Source: Nonomuraea longispora
GTDB lineage: Bacteria > Actinomycetota > Actinomycetes > Streptosporangiales > Streptosporangiaceae
NCBI RefSeq assembly: GCF_004348345.1
Contig: NZ_SMJZ01000016.1
Span: 1-64,000 of the forward strand
Length of the DNA stretch: 64,000 nt
Direction of reading: 5' to 3'
Part shown: piece by piece, positions 1 to 13,858 of the stretch
How positions within the stretch are numbered: position 1 is the first letter of the stretch
How the letters are laid out: each line of letters opens with the position of its first letter
Made by a program: the position numbers and the translations under genes
The notes under the pieces: model-generated
Seen by the model: the letters and a program-made list of their open reading frames with translations, nothing else
The model's database searches: none
Told to the model about the DNA's origin: nothing

Positions 1-102
1 GCGTATGGGGGCGGCGGGGACCTGCAGTGGCCGGTCACCCCCTGTAGGGGAGCCGTCGCCGCGTACGGGGAGGGCGCTCACGTTGTAGCTGGTAGCGGCT
101 GG

Positions 103-108
103 TACTGT
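103..108 (+). promoter_or_regulatory. Putative -10 box of the pyr operon promoter
   Basis: The hexamer TACTGT fits the actinobacterial TANNNT pattern. It would place the transcript start near 115, so the mRNA leader would begin just before the PyrR-binding hairpin. The upstream GTTGTAG (82-88) is only a weak -35 match with short spacing. Inferred by eye. Confidence 0.4.
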
Positions 109-124
109 GTCTCCCGACCAACAC

Positions 125-1631
<1,507 letters not shown>

Positions 1632-1692
1632 GGCAGCGCAGCGAACCAACCGGCGGGCACAGCGTTCTCACCATTGTGCCGGCGAAGGAGGC

Positions 1693-2982
1693 ATGATGAT
1701 CATCAAGAACGTCAGGATTCTCGGTGGCGAGCCGGTGTCCATCCGGGCAGACGACGGCGTGATCACCGAGGTGGCGCCGGGCTTGGACGCGCCGGGGGCG
1801 ATCGACGGCGGGGGCGCGATCGCGCTTCCCGGGCTGGTCGACCTGCACACCCACCTGCGCGAGCCGGGCCGGGAGGACGCCGAGACCGTGCAGACCGGCA
1901 CGCAGTCGGCGGCCCGCGGCGGCTACACCGCGGTGCACGCCATGGCCAACACCTCGCCCGTCGCCGACACCGCCGGCGTGGTCGAGCAGGTGTGGCGGCT
2001 CGGCCGCGAACACGGCCACTGCGACGTGCACCCCGTCGGCGCCGTCACCGTCGGCCTGGAGGGGAGGCAACTGGCCGAGCTGGGCGCGATGGCCGACTCC
2101 GCCGCCCGCGTGCGCGTCTTCTCCGACGACGGCAAGTGCGTCGACGACGCCGTCCTGATGCGCCGGGCGCTCGAATACGTCAAAGCGTTCGACGGTGTCG
2201 TCGCCCAGCACGCCCAGGAGCCCAGGCTCACCGGCGGCGCACAGATGAACGAAGGCGTCGTCTCCGGCAGGCTCGGCCTGACAGGCTGGCCCGCGGTCGC
2301 CGAGGAGGCGATCATCGCCCGCGACTGCCTGCTGGCCGCCCACGTCGGCTCCCGGCTGCACGTGTGCCACGTCTCCACGGCCGGCTCCGTCGAGATCATC
2401 CGCTGGGCCAAGTCCAAGGGCTGGAACGTCACCGCCGAGGTCACCCCCCACCACCTGCTGCTGACCGACGACCTCGTCGAGGAGTCGCCGGTGGGGGCCT
2501 ACAACCCGATCTACAAGGTCAACCCGCCGCTGCGCACCCGCGCCGACGTGGAGGCGCTGCGCGCCGCGCTGGCCGACGGCACGATCGACATCGTGGCCAC
2601 CGACCACGCGCCCCACCCGGTCGAGGACAAGGAGACCGAGTGGCCGGCCGCGGCCATGGGCATGGTCGGCCTGGAGACGGCGCTCAGCGTCGTCCAGGAG
2701 GCCATGATCGAGACCGGCCTGCTCGACTGGGCGGGAGTCGCGCAGCGCATGTCCGCGCTGCCCGCCCGCATCGGCCGCCTGCCCGGCCAGGGCCGTCCGC
2801 TGGAGGCGGGCGAGCCGGCCAACATCATGTTGTACGACCCGTTGGCCCGCATCGAGGTGGAGCCCTCCGCCTTCGCGTCGAAGAGCAGGAACACGCCCTA
2901 CGAGGGCATGACGCTGCCGGGCCGGGTAGTGGCCACGTTCCTGCGCGGCAGGCCGACCGTTCTCGAAGGGAAGCTGGTTTGA
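1693..2982 (+). CDS. pyrC: Dihydroorotase
   Basis: This cyclic amidohydrolase closes carbamoyl-aspartate to dihydroorotate. It is a class I (PyrC type of Gram-positive operons) enzyme of 429 residues, not the shorter E. coli class. The metal-binding [10 protein letters not shown] lies near residues 53-62, and the conserved DHAPH and the NPPLR substrate segment are visible. A near-perfect AAGGAGG-like site precedes the ATGATG start; the first ATG (1693) is used here. Its stop TGA overlaps the probable TTG start of carA, so the two are likely coupled. Confidence 0.96.
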   Translation: MMIIKNVRILGGEPVSIRADDGVITEVAPGLDAPGAIDGGGAIALPGLVDLHTHLREPGREDAETVQTGTQSAARGGYTAVHAMANTSPVADTAGVVEQVWRLGREHGHCDVHPVGAVTVGLEGRQLAELGAMADSAARVRVFSDDGKCVDDAVLMRRALEYVKAFDGVVAQHAQEPRLTGGAQMNEGVVSGRLGLTGWPAVAEEAIIARDCLLAAHVGSRLHVCHVSTAGSVEIIRWAKSKGWNVTAEVTPHHLLLTDDLVEESPVGAYNPIYKVNPPLRTRADVEALRAALADGTIDIVATDHAPHPVEDKETEWPAAAMGMVGLETALSVVQEAMIETGLLDWAGVAQRMSALPARIGRLPGQGRPLEAGEPANIMLYDPLARIEVEPSAFASKSRNTPYEGMTLPGRVVATFLRGRPTVLEGKLV

Positions 2983-4155
2983 ACGACAGCCCTGCTGATG
3001 TGAGCAACAACGTGCCGCGAAGCGGCTCCACGCCCTTCGGGGGCTACTCGGGAGGCGGAGCCCACCCAGGGGCGGTGCTCGTTCTGGAAGACGGCCGCGT
3101 CTTCCACGGAACCCCGTATGGCGCCGAAGGCGAGACGTTCGGCGAGATGGTCTTCAACACCGGCATGACCGGCTACCAGGAGACCCTGACGGACCCGTCC
3201 TACCACCGGCAGATCGTCGCCATGACGGCGCCGCACATCGGCAACACGGGCGTCAACGACGACGACCCCGAGTCGTCGCGCGTCTGGGTGGCCGGCTACG
3301 TCGTGCGCGAGCCGTCCAGGGTGGTCTCCAGCTGGCGGGCGACCCGCTCGCTCGACGCCTATCTCAAGGAGCAGGGCGTCGTCGGCATCGCCATGCCCGG
3401 CACCCGCGCGCTGACGCGCCACCTGCGCGAGCGCGGGGCCATGCGAGCCGGCATCTTCACCCGCACGTCCGAGCCCGTCGAGGAGCTGGTCGAGCGGGTG
3501 CGCCGCTCACCCGGCATGGAGGGCGCCGACCTGGCCGCGCAGGTCGCCACGGCCGAGCCCTACGTCGTGCCCGCGACCGGGGCGAAGACGTTCACTGTGG
3601 CGGCCGTCGACCTGGGCATCAAGGGCATGACGCCGCAGCGACTGGCCGAGCGCGGCTGCGAGGTGCATGTGCTGCCCGCGGCCGCCACCTTCGAGCAGAT
3701 CATGGCGGTCGAACCGGACGGCGTGTTCTTCTCCAACGGTCCAGGCGACCCCGCCACCGCCGACGTGTCGGCGCTGCGCAAGGTGCTGGAGGCCAAGGTG
3801 CCCTTCTTCGGCATCTGCTTCGGCAACCAGCTCTTCGGGCGGGCCCTCGGCCTTTCCACGTACAAACTGCGCTACGGGCACCGGGGGGTCAACCAGCCGG
3901 TGCGCGACGTGCGCACCGGGAAGGTGGAGATCTCGGCGCACAACCACGGGTTCGCGGTGGAGGCGCCGCTCGACGGGCCGTTCGAGACGCCGTACGGACC
4001 GGGCGAGGTCAGTCACGTCAACCTCAACGACCGCTGCGTGGAGGGCCTTCGCCTGCTGGAGCAGCCCGCCTTCAGCGTCCAGTACCACCCCGAGGCCGCA
4101 GCCGGCCCGCACGACGCCGCCTACCTTTTCGACGAGTTCTGTGAGGTCATGACCC

Positions 4156-4169
<14 letters not shown>
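2979..4169 (+). CDS. carA: Carbamoyl-phosphate synthase small (glutaminase) subunit
   Basis: CarA hydrolyses glutamine and channels ammonia to CarB. The class I glutamine amidotransferase domain is in the C-terminal half, with nucleophile elbow [12 protein letters not shown] and the His/Glu dyad in [10 protein letters not shown]. The start is uncertain. A TTG at 2979 overlaps the pyrC stop and has a GAAGGGA site 8 nt upstream; a GTG at 3000 is the main alternative. Either start leaves a roughly 25-residue extension before the conserved [14 protein letters not shown]. The 3' end overlaps carB by 14 bp. Confidence 0.95.
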
Positions 4170-7443
<3,274 letters not shown>

Positions 7444-7478
7444 CCCCTTACGACCCCCGGGGCGGGAGGTGAAGACGA

Positions 7479-8345
7479 CTGGCCGGCACTCCGGTGCAGG
7501 TGACTGGCACGGTGCTGACGACGCGCCGCGTCGACGCCTACCATGCGCTGACGGTGGTGGCGCCGGGCATAGCCGAGCGCTACCGCCCCGGTCACTTCGT
7601 GTCGGTGGCGGTCGGAGGGGCTTACACCTCGATGGTGACGCGCCGGGCGTTCTTCATCCACGACGTCAAGGCCGACTACGGCGGTACGGTCGAGCTGGTC
7701 TTCACCACCGGCGGGCCCGGCACGGCCTGGCTCGCCGAGCGGCGCGCCCGTGACACGCTCGACCTGGTCGGGCCGCTCGGGCGGCCGTTCCCGCTGCCGC
7801 GCGATCCCGCGAACTGCGTGCTGGTGGGCTCCGACTACGGCTCGGCCGTGCTGTTCCCGCTGGCGGACGCGCTGCTGGCGCGGGGCTGCCGGGTCGACTT
7901 CGTGATCGGGGGAGCGGAGGCCGAGCGGGTCTTCGGGGCGATGCGGGCCCGCAGGATGGCCGAGACGACCACGCTGACCACCGAGGACGGCTCACTCGGC
8001 CTGCGCGGCACCGTCACCGACGCGCTGCCCTCGGTGATCGCCGACACGCGGGCCGACGCGGTCTACGCCTGCGCGCCCATGGCGACGTTGCGGGCGGTGA
8101 CGGCGGTGGCGATGGAGTTCGACATCCCGGTGCAGGTGGCGGTCGAGGAGTCGATGGCCTGCGGCATCGGGGTGTGCATGACGTGCGTGCTGCCCGTCAT
8201 CGGCGAGGACGGGGCGACGAGGATGGTCAGGGCGTGCGCCGAGGGCCCGGTGTTCCGGGGAGAGCGGGTGCGGTTCGAGGACGTGGGGACCATCCCGTTC
8301 GACGCGCTGGGCGCCCCTGGAGGCGGAGCACGACATGTCAGTTGA
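7479..8345 (+). CDS. pyrK: Dihydroorotate dehydrogenase electron-transfer subunit PyrK
   Basis: PyrK is the FAD/[2Fe-2S] partner of class 1B PyrD and passes electrons from dihydroorotate to NAD+. A ferredoxin-reductase-like FAD/NAD fold (GHFVSVAVGG, GGPGTAWLAE, VGSDYG) is followed by the cluster cysteines in MACGIGVCMTCVLP and RACAEGP. The start is unusual. A strong GGGAGGTGA site (7463-7471) points to an in-frame CTG at 7479, giving 288 residues; the first standard codon, GTG at 7494, is 22 nt from that site. pyrD overlaps by 11 bp, as expected for subunits of one complex. Confidence 0.9.
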   Translation: MAGTPVQVTGTVLTTRRVDAYHALTVVAPGIAERYRPGHFVSVAVGGAYTSMVTRRAFFIHDVKADYGGTVELVFTTGGPGTAWLAERRARDTLDLVGPLGRPFPLPRDPANCVLVGSDYGSAVLFPLADALLARGCRVDFVIGGAEAERVFGAMRARRMAETTTLTTEDGSLGLRGTVTDALPSVIADTRADAVYACAPMATLRAVTAVAMEFDIPVQVAVEESMACGIGVCMTCVLPVIGEDGATRMVRACAEGPVFRGERVRFEDVGTIPFDALGAPGGGARHVS

Positions 8346-9312
8346 TATGCGGACTTTTCTGGCGCATGTGGAGCTGGCGAACCCGATCACCACGGCGGCC
8401 GGCTGCGCCTCCTCAGGACGGGAACTGGCCCAGTTCTTCGACCTGCACCGGCTCGGCGCCCTCACCACCCGCTCGATCACCATGGCGCCGCGCGCCGGCC
8501 GGCCCACCCCCCGCATGGCCGAGACCCCCTCGGGCATGCTCAACTCCGTCGGCCTGCAGGGCCCAGGCATCGACGCGTTCCTGGAGCGCGAACTGCCCTG
8601 GCTGGCCCAGCGCGGCATCAGGACCATCGTCTCGATCGGCGGGGGCACCGTCGCCGAATACTCCGAACTGGCCCGCAGGCTGGCCGACGCGCCCGGCGTC
8701 ACCGCCCTGGAGATCAACCTCTCCTGCCCGAACATGGAGGACCGCGGCCGCGTCTTCGCCCGCGAAGGCAGCGCGGCGGCCGAGGTGATCGCCTCCGTAC
8801 GCTCCATCATGCGCTACGACGTCCCCGTCGTCGCCAAGCTCGCGCCCGACGTCGCCGACATCGTCTCGGTCGCGCGGGCGTGCGTGGACGCCGGGGCCGA
8901 CGCCCTGTCCATGATCAACAACCCGCTGGGCATGGCCATCGACACCGAGGCGCTGCGGCCCTCGCTCGCCGCCGTGACCGGCGGGCTGTCGGGGCCGGCC
9001 GTCCTGCCGCTCGCCGTACGGTGCGTCTGGCAGGTTCACGCCGCGCTGCCCGGTGTCCCCCTGATCGGCATGGGCGGCGTGATGAGCGGCAAGGACGCCT
9101 TTCAGTTCGTCCTCGCGGGGGCCTGCGTCGTCGGGGTCGGCACGGCGCTCTTCCACGACCCCTACGCCTGCCTGCGCATCGAACGCGAGCTCGAAGACCT
9201 CCTCCGGGCGCGCGGCCTGCAGCGGCTCGCCGACGCCGTCGGCCTCGCGCACCGGCCCCCAGGCAGCGCGCCCCGGCATCTGATGGTCGACTCCGAAGAG
9301 AGCATCCCGTGA
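8335..9312 (+). CDS. pyrD: Dihydroorotate dehydrogenase class 1B catalytic subunit
   Basis: This FMN enzyme oxidises dihydroorotate to orotate. The active-site base is the cysteine in INLSCPNMED, typical of class 1 (class 2 uses serine), and an N-terminal membrane-targeting helix is absent. FMN-binding segments MLNSVGLQGPG and LIGMGGVMSGKDA are present. The 325 residues and the adjacent pyrK assign it to the heterotetrameric NAD-dependent class 1B. A GGAGGCGGAG site precedes the ATG. It overlaps the pyrK end. Confidence 0.96.
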   Translation: MSVDMRTFLAHVELANPITTAAGCASSGRELAQFFDLHRLGALTTRSITMAPRAGRPTPRMAETPSGMLNSVGLQGPGIDAFLERELPWLAQRGIRTIVSIGGGTVAEYSELARRLADAPGVTALEINLSCPNMEDRGRVFAREGSAAAEVIASVRSIMRYDVPVVAKLAPDVADIVSVARACVDAGADALSMINNPLGMAIDTEALRPSLAAVTGGLSGPAVLPLAVRCVWQVHAALPGVPLIGMGGVMSGKDAFQFVLAGACVVGVGTALFHDPYACLRIERELEDLLRARGLQRLADAVGLAHRPPGSAPRHLMVDSEESIP

Positions 9313-9350
9313 CCACCCGGGTCCAATCCGGCTTCGGCCTTCGGCCCGGG

Positions 9351-9386
9351 GCGTTGGCCCGTGCGTTGGCCCGTGCGTTGGTCCGT
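9351..9386 (+). repeat. Three tandem 12-bp repeats between pyrD and pyrF
   Basis: The unit GCGTTGGCCCGT occurs at 9351-9362, 9363-9374 and, with one change (GCGTTGGTCCGT), at 9375-9386. They lie in the 196-bp pyrD-pyrF gap, which otherwise shows only GC-rich sequence with scattered TTCGGCCC motifs. A short open frame from GTG 9309 to 9464 runs through them but looks non-genic. Likely a slippage product. Confidence 0.85.
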
Positions 9387-9508
9387 GGCTTCGGCCCCCG
9401 GCTTTGCCGCCCATGGCTTCGGCGGCGGCTTCGGCCCCCCGCCGACGCGGCGGAGCACCCTTGATTCCCCCCGCCCGCACTCGCTCCAGCACCTGAGGAG
9501 AGCACGTC

Positions 9509-10201
9509 TTGACTCCCGCACCGATCGCCGTCGCCCTTGACGCACCCGACCTGGAAACCGCAGCCCGGTGGGCGGCCCTCGTGACGCCGCACGTCAGCAC
9601 GGTCAAGGTGGGCCTGGAGCTCTACCTGCGCTACGGCCCCGAAGTGATCGCCTCCGTCAAGGGAGCCAGCGGTGTGGAGGTGTTCCTCGACCTCAAGCTC
9701 CACGACATCCCCAACACCGTCGCCGGGGCCGCCCGCGCCGTGGCCCGCCTGCGTCCCGCGATCCTCACGGTGCACGCCGCCGGCGGGCCCGCCATGATCA
9801 GGGCCGCCGTGGAGGCGGCGCCGCACACCGAGATCGCCGCCGTGACGATTCTCACCTCTCTGACCGAGACCGACCTCGACCGCATCGGGCTCGCGGGCCC
9901 GGCCGACGCCGCCGTACGCCGGTTGGCAGCGCTGTCGGTCGAGGCGGGCGCGACCGCGCTCGTGTGCTCGCCCAACGAGGTGCCCGCCGTGCGGGCGGAG
10001 GTGGGGGACGGGATCAGGCTGATCACGCCGGGCGTGCGGCCTGAGGGCGCCGCCACGCAGGACCAGGCGCGCGTGGCGACGCCCGAGCAGGCGCTCGCGG
10101 ACGGAGCGGACCTGCTCGTCATCGGCCGCCCCATCACGGGCTCACCCGACCCGGGCGCCGCGGCCGCCGCCATCGCCGCGTCTCTCCGGCGTTCTGTGTG
10201 A
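9509..10201 (+). CDS. pyrF: Orotidine 5'-phosphate decarboxylase, type I
   Basis: PyrF decarboxylates OMP to UMP. It is the compact 230-residue type found in B. subtilis and E. coli: the TIM barrel begins at once with PIAVALDAPD, the catalytic FLDLKLHDIPNTV segment is at about residues 57-69, and TPGVRPEGA and LVIGRPIT close the phosphate site. The longer type 2 enzyme (GPLCVGIDPH start), which I associate with many actinobacteria, is not present here. A TTG start is chosen because TGAGGAGAG lies 8 nt upstream. It ends the pyr operon; a small hairpin follows. Confidence 0.95.
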   Translation: MTPAPIAVALDAPDLETAARWAALVTPHVSTVKVGLELYLRYGPEVIASVKGASGVEVFLDLKLHDIPNTVAGAARAVARLRPAILTVHAAGGPAMIRAAVEAAPHTEIAAVTILTSLTETDLDRIGLAGPADAAVRRLAALSVEAGATALVCSPNEVPAVRAEVGDGIRLITPGVRPEGAATQDQARVATPEQALADGADLLVIGRPITGSPDPGAAAAAIAASLRRSV

Positions 10202-10212
10202 TGCTCTTCTGA

Positions 10213-10229
10213 CCTGCCTTTACGGCAGG
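10213..10229 (+). terminator. Short hairpin after pyrF
   Basis: CCTGCC (10213-10218) and GGCAGG (10224-10229) form a perfect 6-bp stem around a 5-nt loop, 12 nt beyond the pyrF stop. There is no T tract, so it is a weak terminator candidate or an mRNA 3'-end stabiliser. Confidence 0.4.
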
Positions 10230-11010
10230 CCTGGCTTGCCCGCACGCGCCGACGTCCGTTTCCGTCTGTCATGGCCGGTCGTGAAGGCTCACGTGGAAAT
10301 CGCCGTGACGAGCGCACGCTTGACCCGGGCCGTGCACCTGTTGCCCCGGGCCGTGAGCCCCCGCACGGGTGCACGCGCGCCCATACGGCCTGGTACGCCC
10401 GAGTGCCGTGCGGTCCCGGGTGTTCTCGCGTTGCCCACATGGCCGGGTGCCCGGCAGGCTGCGGACGCCCGTCACGCGCTTGCGCCGGCGTACGGGCGCG
10501 ACGTTCCCCGCGCCTGGATCGGGCGCCTCCGGCTGTGGCGTCGAGGGCGGGGCCTCCGGCTCGTGCGTCGCCGGGTGCGTGCGTTTGACGGCGCGAGTCA
10601 GGAGGCGGGCGCCGCGTCTGTCCGTGCGCCCGTCGCCATGGGGCAGTGATCATGGTCGGGCGGGCACGATGGATCTTGTCGTCCGGTGCCGCTGGCAAGA
10701 TCATAAGGCATTCCCGAAGCGGTCGCACACCGATCCCCGAGAAGGTTTCGGCCCAGGTGTGAGCGGGATTTCGGACAATGCCGGACGGCTGAAACGTGAT
10801 CTTCATTGCGTTTCGCGGCGTCGTCGCGCGCCGCCTCCCTGAACGGGAAGTGCGGCGATTTGATCAGCACAATGTGATTTTACAAGCACGGACAGTGATG
10901 AAGTGAATTTTGTCGCGAGAGAAACCGCTCTTGACGTTGCTTAGAGGGCGATGACCAGCTAGTTTCCCTTCCCGTCCGAGTACATCGACAGAAATTCGAG
11001 GTGACCCGGC
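10230..11010. other. Long non-coding stretch upstream of mihF
   Basis: This gap of about 780 bp is the longest without a gene I accept. The 10236-10650 half is GC-rich with open frames on both strands, but their products are Arg/Ala/Pro-rich and show no family features. A two-step hairpin is visible at 10829-10857 (CGCCGC and GCGGCG arms enclosing TCCC/GGGA). From about 10858 to 10935 base composition becomes AT-rich, with TTGATC (10860) and TTGACG (10931) as possible -35 elements. This is probably the mihF promoter zone, which would make a long leader possible. Confidence 0.5.
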
Positions 11011-11334
11011 GTGGCTCTTCCTCCCCTGACCCCCGAGCAGCGCGCCGCAGCCCTGGAGAAGGCTGCCAAGGCCCGTAAAGAGCGTGCCGAGGTCAAGAAC
11101 CGGCTCAAGCATGGCGCGGTTTCTCTGGCTGAGGTGCTCAAGGATGGGCAGACCGACGACGTCATCGGCAAGATGAAGGTGTCGGCATTGTTGGAATCGC
11201 TCCCAGGCGTGGGCAAGGTCCGCGCCAAGCAGCTGATGGAGCGGCTGGCCATCGCCGAGTCCCGCCGTGTGCGGGGCCTCGGCGCGAACCAGAGGGCCTC
11301 CCTCGAGCGCGAGTTCGGTGGCAACGAGAGCTAA
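11011..11334 (+). CDS. mihF: Actinobacterial integration host factor mIHF
   Basis: This is an essential nucleoid-associated, non-sequence-specific DNA-binding protein of actinobacteria. The 107 residues show the basic N-terminal helix (LEKAAKARKERAEVKNRLK) and the helix-two-turn-helix core LPGVGKVRAKQLMERL (about 65-80) followed by RGLGANQRASLEREF. GTG start with GAGGTGA 6 nt upstream. It heads the conserved mihF-gmk-rpoZ-coaBC block. Strong transcription from the AT-rich region upstream would fit an abundant architectural protein (inference). Confidence 0.95.
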   Translation: MALPPLTPEQRAAALEKAAKARKERAEVKNRLKHGAVSLAEVLKDGQTDDVIGKMKVSALLESLPGVGKVRAKQLMERLAIAESRRVRGLGANQRASLEREFGGNES

Positions 11335-11377
11335 TCTCTGTTCCACACGAAAGCGCAGGTTCAACGGGGGGTAGGAA

Positions 11378-12043
11378 GTGGCCGACAGGTCCTGGTCCGG
11401 CGACGTCAGTGCCCACGAGACTGTCGGATCGGGAGCGGAGGACGGCTTCCTGCCCCTGAGTGAGAGACGGCTGACGGTCCTTTCCGGGCCGTCGGGCGTC
11501 GGCAAGTCCACGGTCGTCGCCGAGCTCCGGCGGGCACACCCCGAAGTGTGGCTGTCGGTCTCGGTGACCACCAGGAGGCCCCGGCCCGGCGAGGTGCACG
11601 GGGTCCACTACTACTTCGTCGACAACGACGAGTTCGACCGCCTCGTGGCGGCCGGTGAGCTGCTCGAATGGGCGGAGTTCGCGGGCAACCGCTACGGCAC
11701 GCCCCGCGAGCCGGTGCTGAAGAAACTCGCGGAGGGCGTACCGACTCTGCTGGAGATCGACCTCGAAGGCGCCAGACAGGTGCGGCGCAGCATGCCCGAG
11801 GCGTTGCTGATCTTCCTGACCCCGCCCAGCTGGGAGGAACTGGAGAAGCGGCTGCGCGGGCGCGGCACCGAACCCGAGGACGTCATCGCGCGCCGTCTGG
11901 CGGCCGGGCGGATCGAGATGGCCGCCGAGTCCGAGTTCGACCTCACCCTGGTGAACACGAGTGTCCAGGACGTGTGCCGCCGGCTGATAGCCTTGATGAC
12001 TGACCCTCAGGGGGTCACGACAACCACCAACCGAGAGGTCTGA
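11378..12043 (+). CDS. gmk: Guanylate kinase
   Basis: Gmk phosphorylates GMP to GDP. The P-loop [13 protein letters not shown] lies near residues 36-48, followed by the GMP-binding [19 protein letters not shown] and the lid region. At 221 residues it carries a 30-residue N-terminal extension relative to the compact bacterial enzyme; the extension is acidic and looks disordered. The GTG start follows a CGGGGGG run. rpoZ begins 5 bp after the stop, so the genes are co-transcribed. Confidence 0.95.
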   Translation: MADRSWSGDVSAHETVGSGAEDGFLPLSERRLTVLSGPSGVGKSTVVAELRRAHPEVWLSVSVTTRRPRPGEVHGVHYYFVDNDEFDRLVAAGELLEWAEFAGNRYGTPREPVLKKLAEGVPTLLEIDLEGARQVRRSMPEALLIFLTPPSWEELEKRLRGRGTEPEDVIARRLAAGRIEMAAESEFDLTLVNTSVQDVCRRLIALMTDPQGVTTTTNREV

Positions 12044-12048
12044 CAATC

Positions 12049-12318
12049 GTGGCAGGCATTTCCCCGGCCGCGGAGGGCATCACCAACCCGCCGATCGACG
12101 CGCTGCTCGACATCGTCGACAGCAAATACTCCCTGGTGATCATGGGTGCCAAGCGCGCTCGCCAGATCAACGCCTACTACTCCCAGCTCGGCGAGGGCCT
12201 GCTGGAATACGTCGGGCCGCTGGTCGAGACGCATGCTCAGGAGAAGCCGCTGTCCATCGCGTTGCGTGAGGTCTCCGAGGGCCTGCTCAACGCCGAGCCC
12301 ATCGAAGGCGCGGTCTGA
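12049..12318 (+). CDS. rpoZ: RNA polymerase omega subunit
   Basis: The small omega subunit helps fold and assemble beta-prime. The 89 residues contain the conserved [11 protein letters not shown] start and [17 protein letters not shown] core. GTG start with GAGAGGT upstream. It sits between gmk and coaBC, the standard actinobacterial and general bacterial arrangement, with 8 bp to coaBC. Confidence 0.95.
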   Translation: MAGISPAAEGITNPPIDALLDIVDSKYSLVIMGAKRARQINAYYSQLGEGLLEYVGPLVETHAQEKPLSIALREVSEGLLNAEPIEGAV

Positions 12319-12326
12319 CCCCTTCG

Positions 12327-13724
12327 ATGAAGGTCGTCCTGGGCGTCAGCGGCGGCATCGCCGCGTACAAGGCATGTGAGCTGCTGCGCCTGTTCACCGA
12401 GTCGGGGCACGAGGTGCGGGTCGTCCCGACCCGCGAGGCCCTGAAGTTCGTGGGCGCGCCCACCTGGGCCGCCCTGTCGGGCAACCCCGTGAGCGCCGAG
12501 GTGTGGGACGACGTTCACGAGGTGCCCCACGTGCGGATCGGCAGGCAGGCCGACCTCGTCGTGGTGGCGCCCGCGACCGCCGACGTGCTCGCCAAGGCGG
12601 CGCACGGGCTGGCGGGCGATCTGCTCACCAACACGTTGCTGACCGCGAGCTGCCCGGTCGTGTTCGCGCCCGCGATGCACACCGAGATGTGGCAGCATCC
12701 CGCCACCCGCGCCAACGTCGCGACGCTGCGCGAGCGCGGCTCCATCGTGATCGACCCCGCCGTGGGGCGGCTCACCGGAGCCGACACCGGTCCCGGCAGG
12801 CTGCCCGACCCGGCCGAGATCTTCCAGGTCTGCCGGCGCGTGCTGCGCGGCCGGCCGCGTGACCTGTCCGGGCGCAGGATCGTCGTGTCCGCGGGGGGCA
12901 CGCGCGAGGCGATCGACCCGGTCCGTTTCATCGGCAATCGTTCGTCCGGGCTGCAGGGCTACGCCCTGGCCCGAACAGCCGTCGCCCGTGGGGCGGAGGT
13001 GACCCTCGTCGCGGCCAACGTCACGCTGCCCGATCCCGCCGGGGCAACGGTGGTGCGGGTGGAGTCCACGGCCGAGTTGCGTGATGCGGTGCTGGCCGCC
13101 TCGGGCGACGCCGACGTCGTGGTGATGGCGGCGGCCGTGGCCGACTTCCGGCCCGCGACGCGGCACGACGAGAAGATCAAGAAGTCCCATGGCGAGCCTG
13201 AGTCCATCCAGCTGACGAAAAATCCCGACATCCTCGCGGAGCTGGGGCGGCGCCGTCTCCAGGCCCGCGCTGCCGATCCGGCCGGTGCCGGGGAGACGGC
13301 GGGCGCTGCTGTCCCGGCGGGAGCGGCGGCACACCCGGGGAGAGGGACGGCCGGCGCGGCGGGTGCCGTGGCCGGCGAGCCGTCCGGTCGTGTCGCGTCC
13401 GGAGGCGTCCCGTCCGGTGGTGTCGGCTCTGGAGGCGGGTCGGAGGCGGCGCAGGGCCGGGTGGCGCGCGGGCCGCACCCTGAGGTGATTGTCGGCTTCG
13501 CGGCCGAGACGCACGACGTGCTCGCCAACGGCCGGGCCAAGCTCGTGCGCAAGGGGTGTGACCTGCTGGTCGTCAACCAGGTGGGTGAGGGCAAGGCCTT
13601 CGGCACCTCCGACAACGCGGCCACCGTGCTCGTCGCGGGCGGTGAGCCGGTCGAGGTGCCTCTCGGTCCCAAGGAGGATCTCGCCGACGCCGTGTGGGAT
13701 CTCGTGGCGGCCCGTCTCACGTGA
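12327..13724 (+). CDS. coaBC: Bifunctional phosphopantothenoylcysteine decarboxylase/synthetase CoaBC with a long insert
   Basis: CoaBC makes 4'-phosphopantetheine precursors for coenzyme A. The N-terminal FMN-dependent CoaC domain (about 1-185) has GGIAAYKACELLRLF and APAMHTEMW. The CoaB synthetase domain begins at RIVVSAGGTREAIDPVRFIG and has the dimer-interface NRSSG and the AAAVADFRP loop. Between KNPDILAELG (about 308) and EVIVGFAAETHD (386) there is a segment of about 75 residues of Ala/Gly/Ser/Pro low complexity that ordinary CoaBC proteins lack, so the 465 residues exceed the usual roughly 400. The reading frame is intact on both sides. Confidence 0.94.
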   Translation: MKVVLGVSGGIAAYKACELLRLFTESGHEVRVVPTREALKFVGAPTWAALSGNPVSAEVWDDVHEVPHVRIGRQADLVVVAPATADVLAKAAHGLAGDLLTNTLLTASCPVVFAPAMHTEMWQHPATRANVATLRERGSIVIDPAVGRLTGADTGPGRLPDPAEIFQVCRRVLRGRPRDLSGRRIVVSAGGTREAIDPVRFIGNRSSGLQGYALARTAVARGAEVTLVAANVTLPDPAGATVVRVESTAELRDAVLAASGDADVVVMAAAVADFRPATRHDEKIKKSHGEPESIQLTKNPDILAELGRRRLQARAADPAGAGETAGAAVPAGAAAHPGRGTAGAAGAVAGEPSGRVASGGVPSGGVGSGGGSEAAQGRVARGPHPEVIVGFAAETHDVLANGRAKLVRKGCDLLVVNQVGEGKAFGTSDNAATVLVAGGEPVEVPLGPKEDLADAVWDLVAARLT

Positions 13725-13858
13725 CCGAGGGACCGTACTGACGGTTGCATAGGGGACGCGAGCGGCGAAGAACGTACAAATCGTGTCAGACTCATTTCCA
13801 AATGACATGTTGCGACATCCCCGTACGCCTGCGGATACTTGGGGCAAGGGGGGATGGA

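Noticed and set aside
9309-9464. 51-codon frame beginning at the pyrD stop
   Set aside because: It runs through the 12-bp tandem repeats and encodes only an Arg/Ala/Leu-rich peptide; no ribosome site beyond the overlap.
10236-10649. 137-codon plus-strand frame after pyrF
   Set aside because: No ribosome site, no recognisable motif, Arg/Ala/Pro-rich product, and overlapping frames of similar length in other phases. Treated as non-coding.
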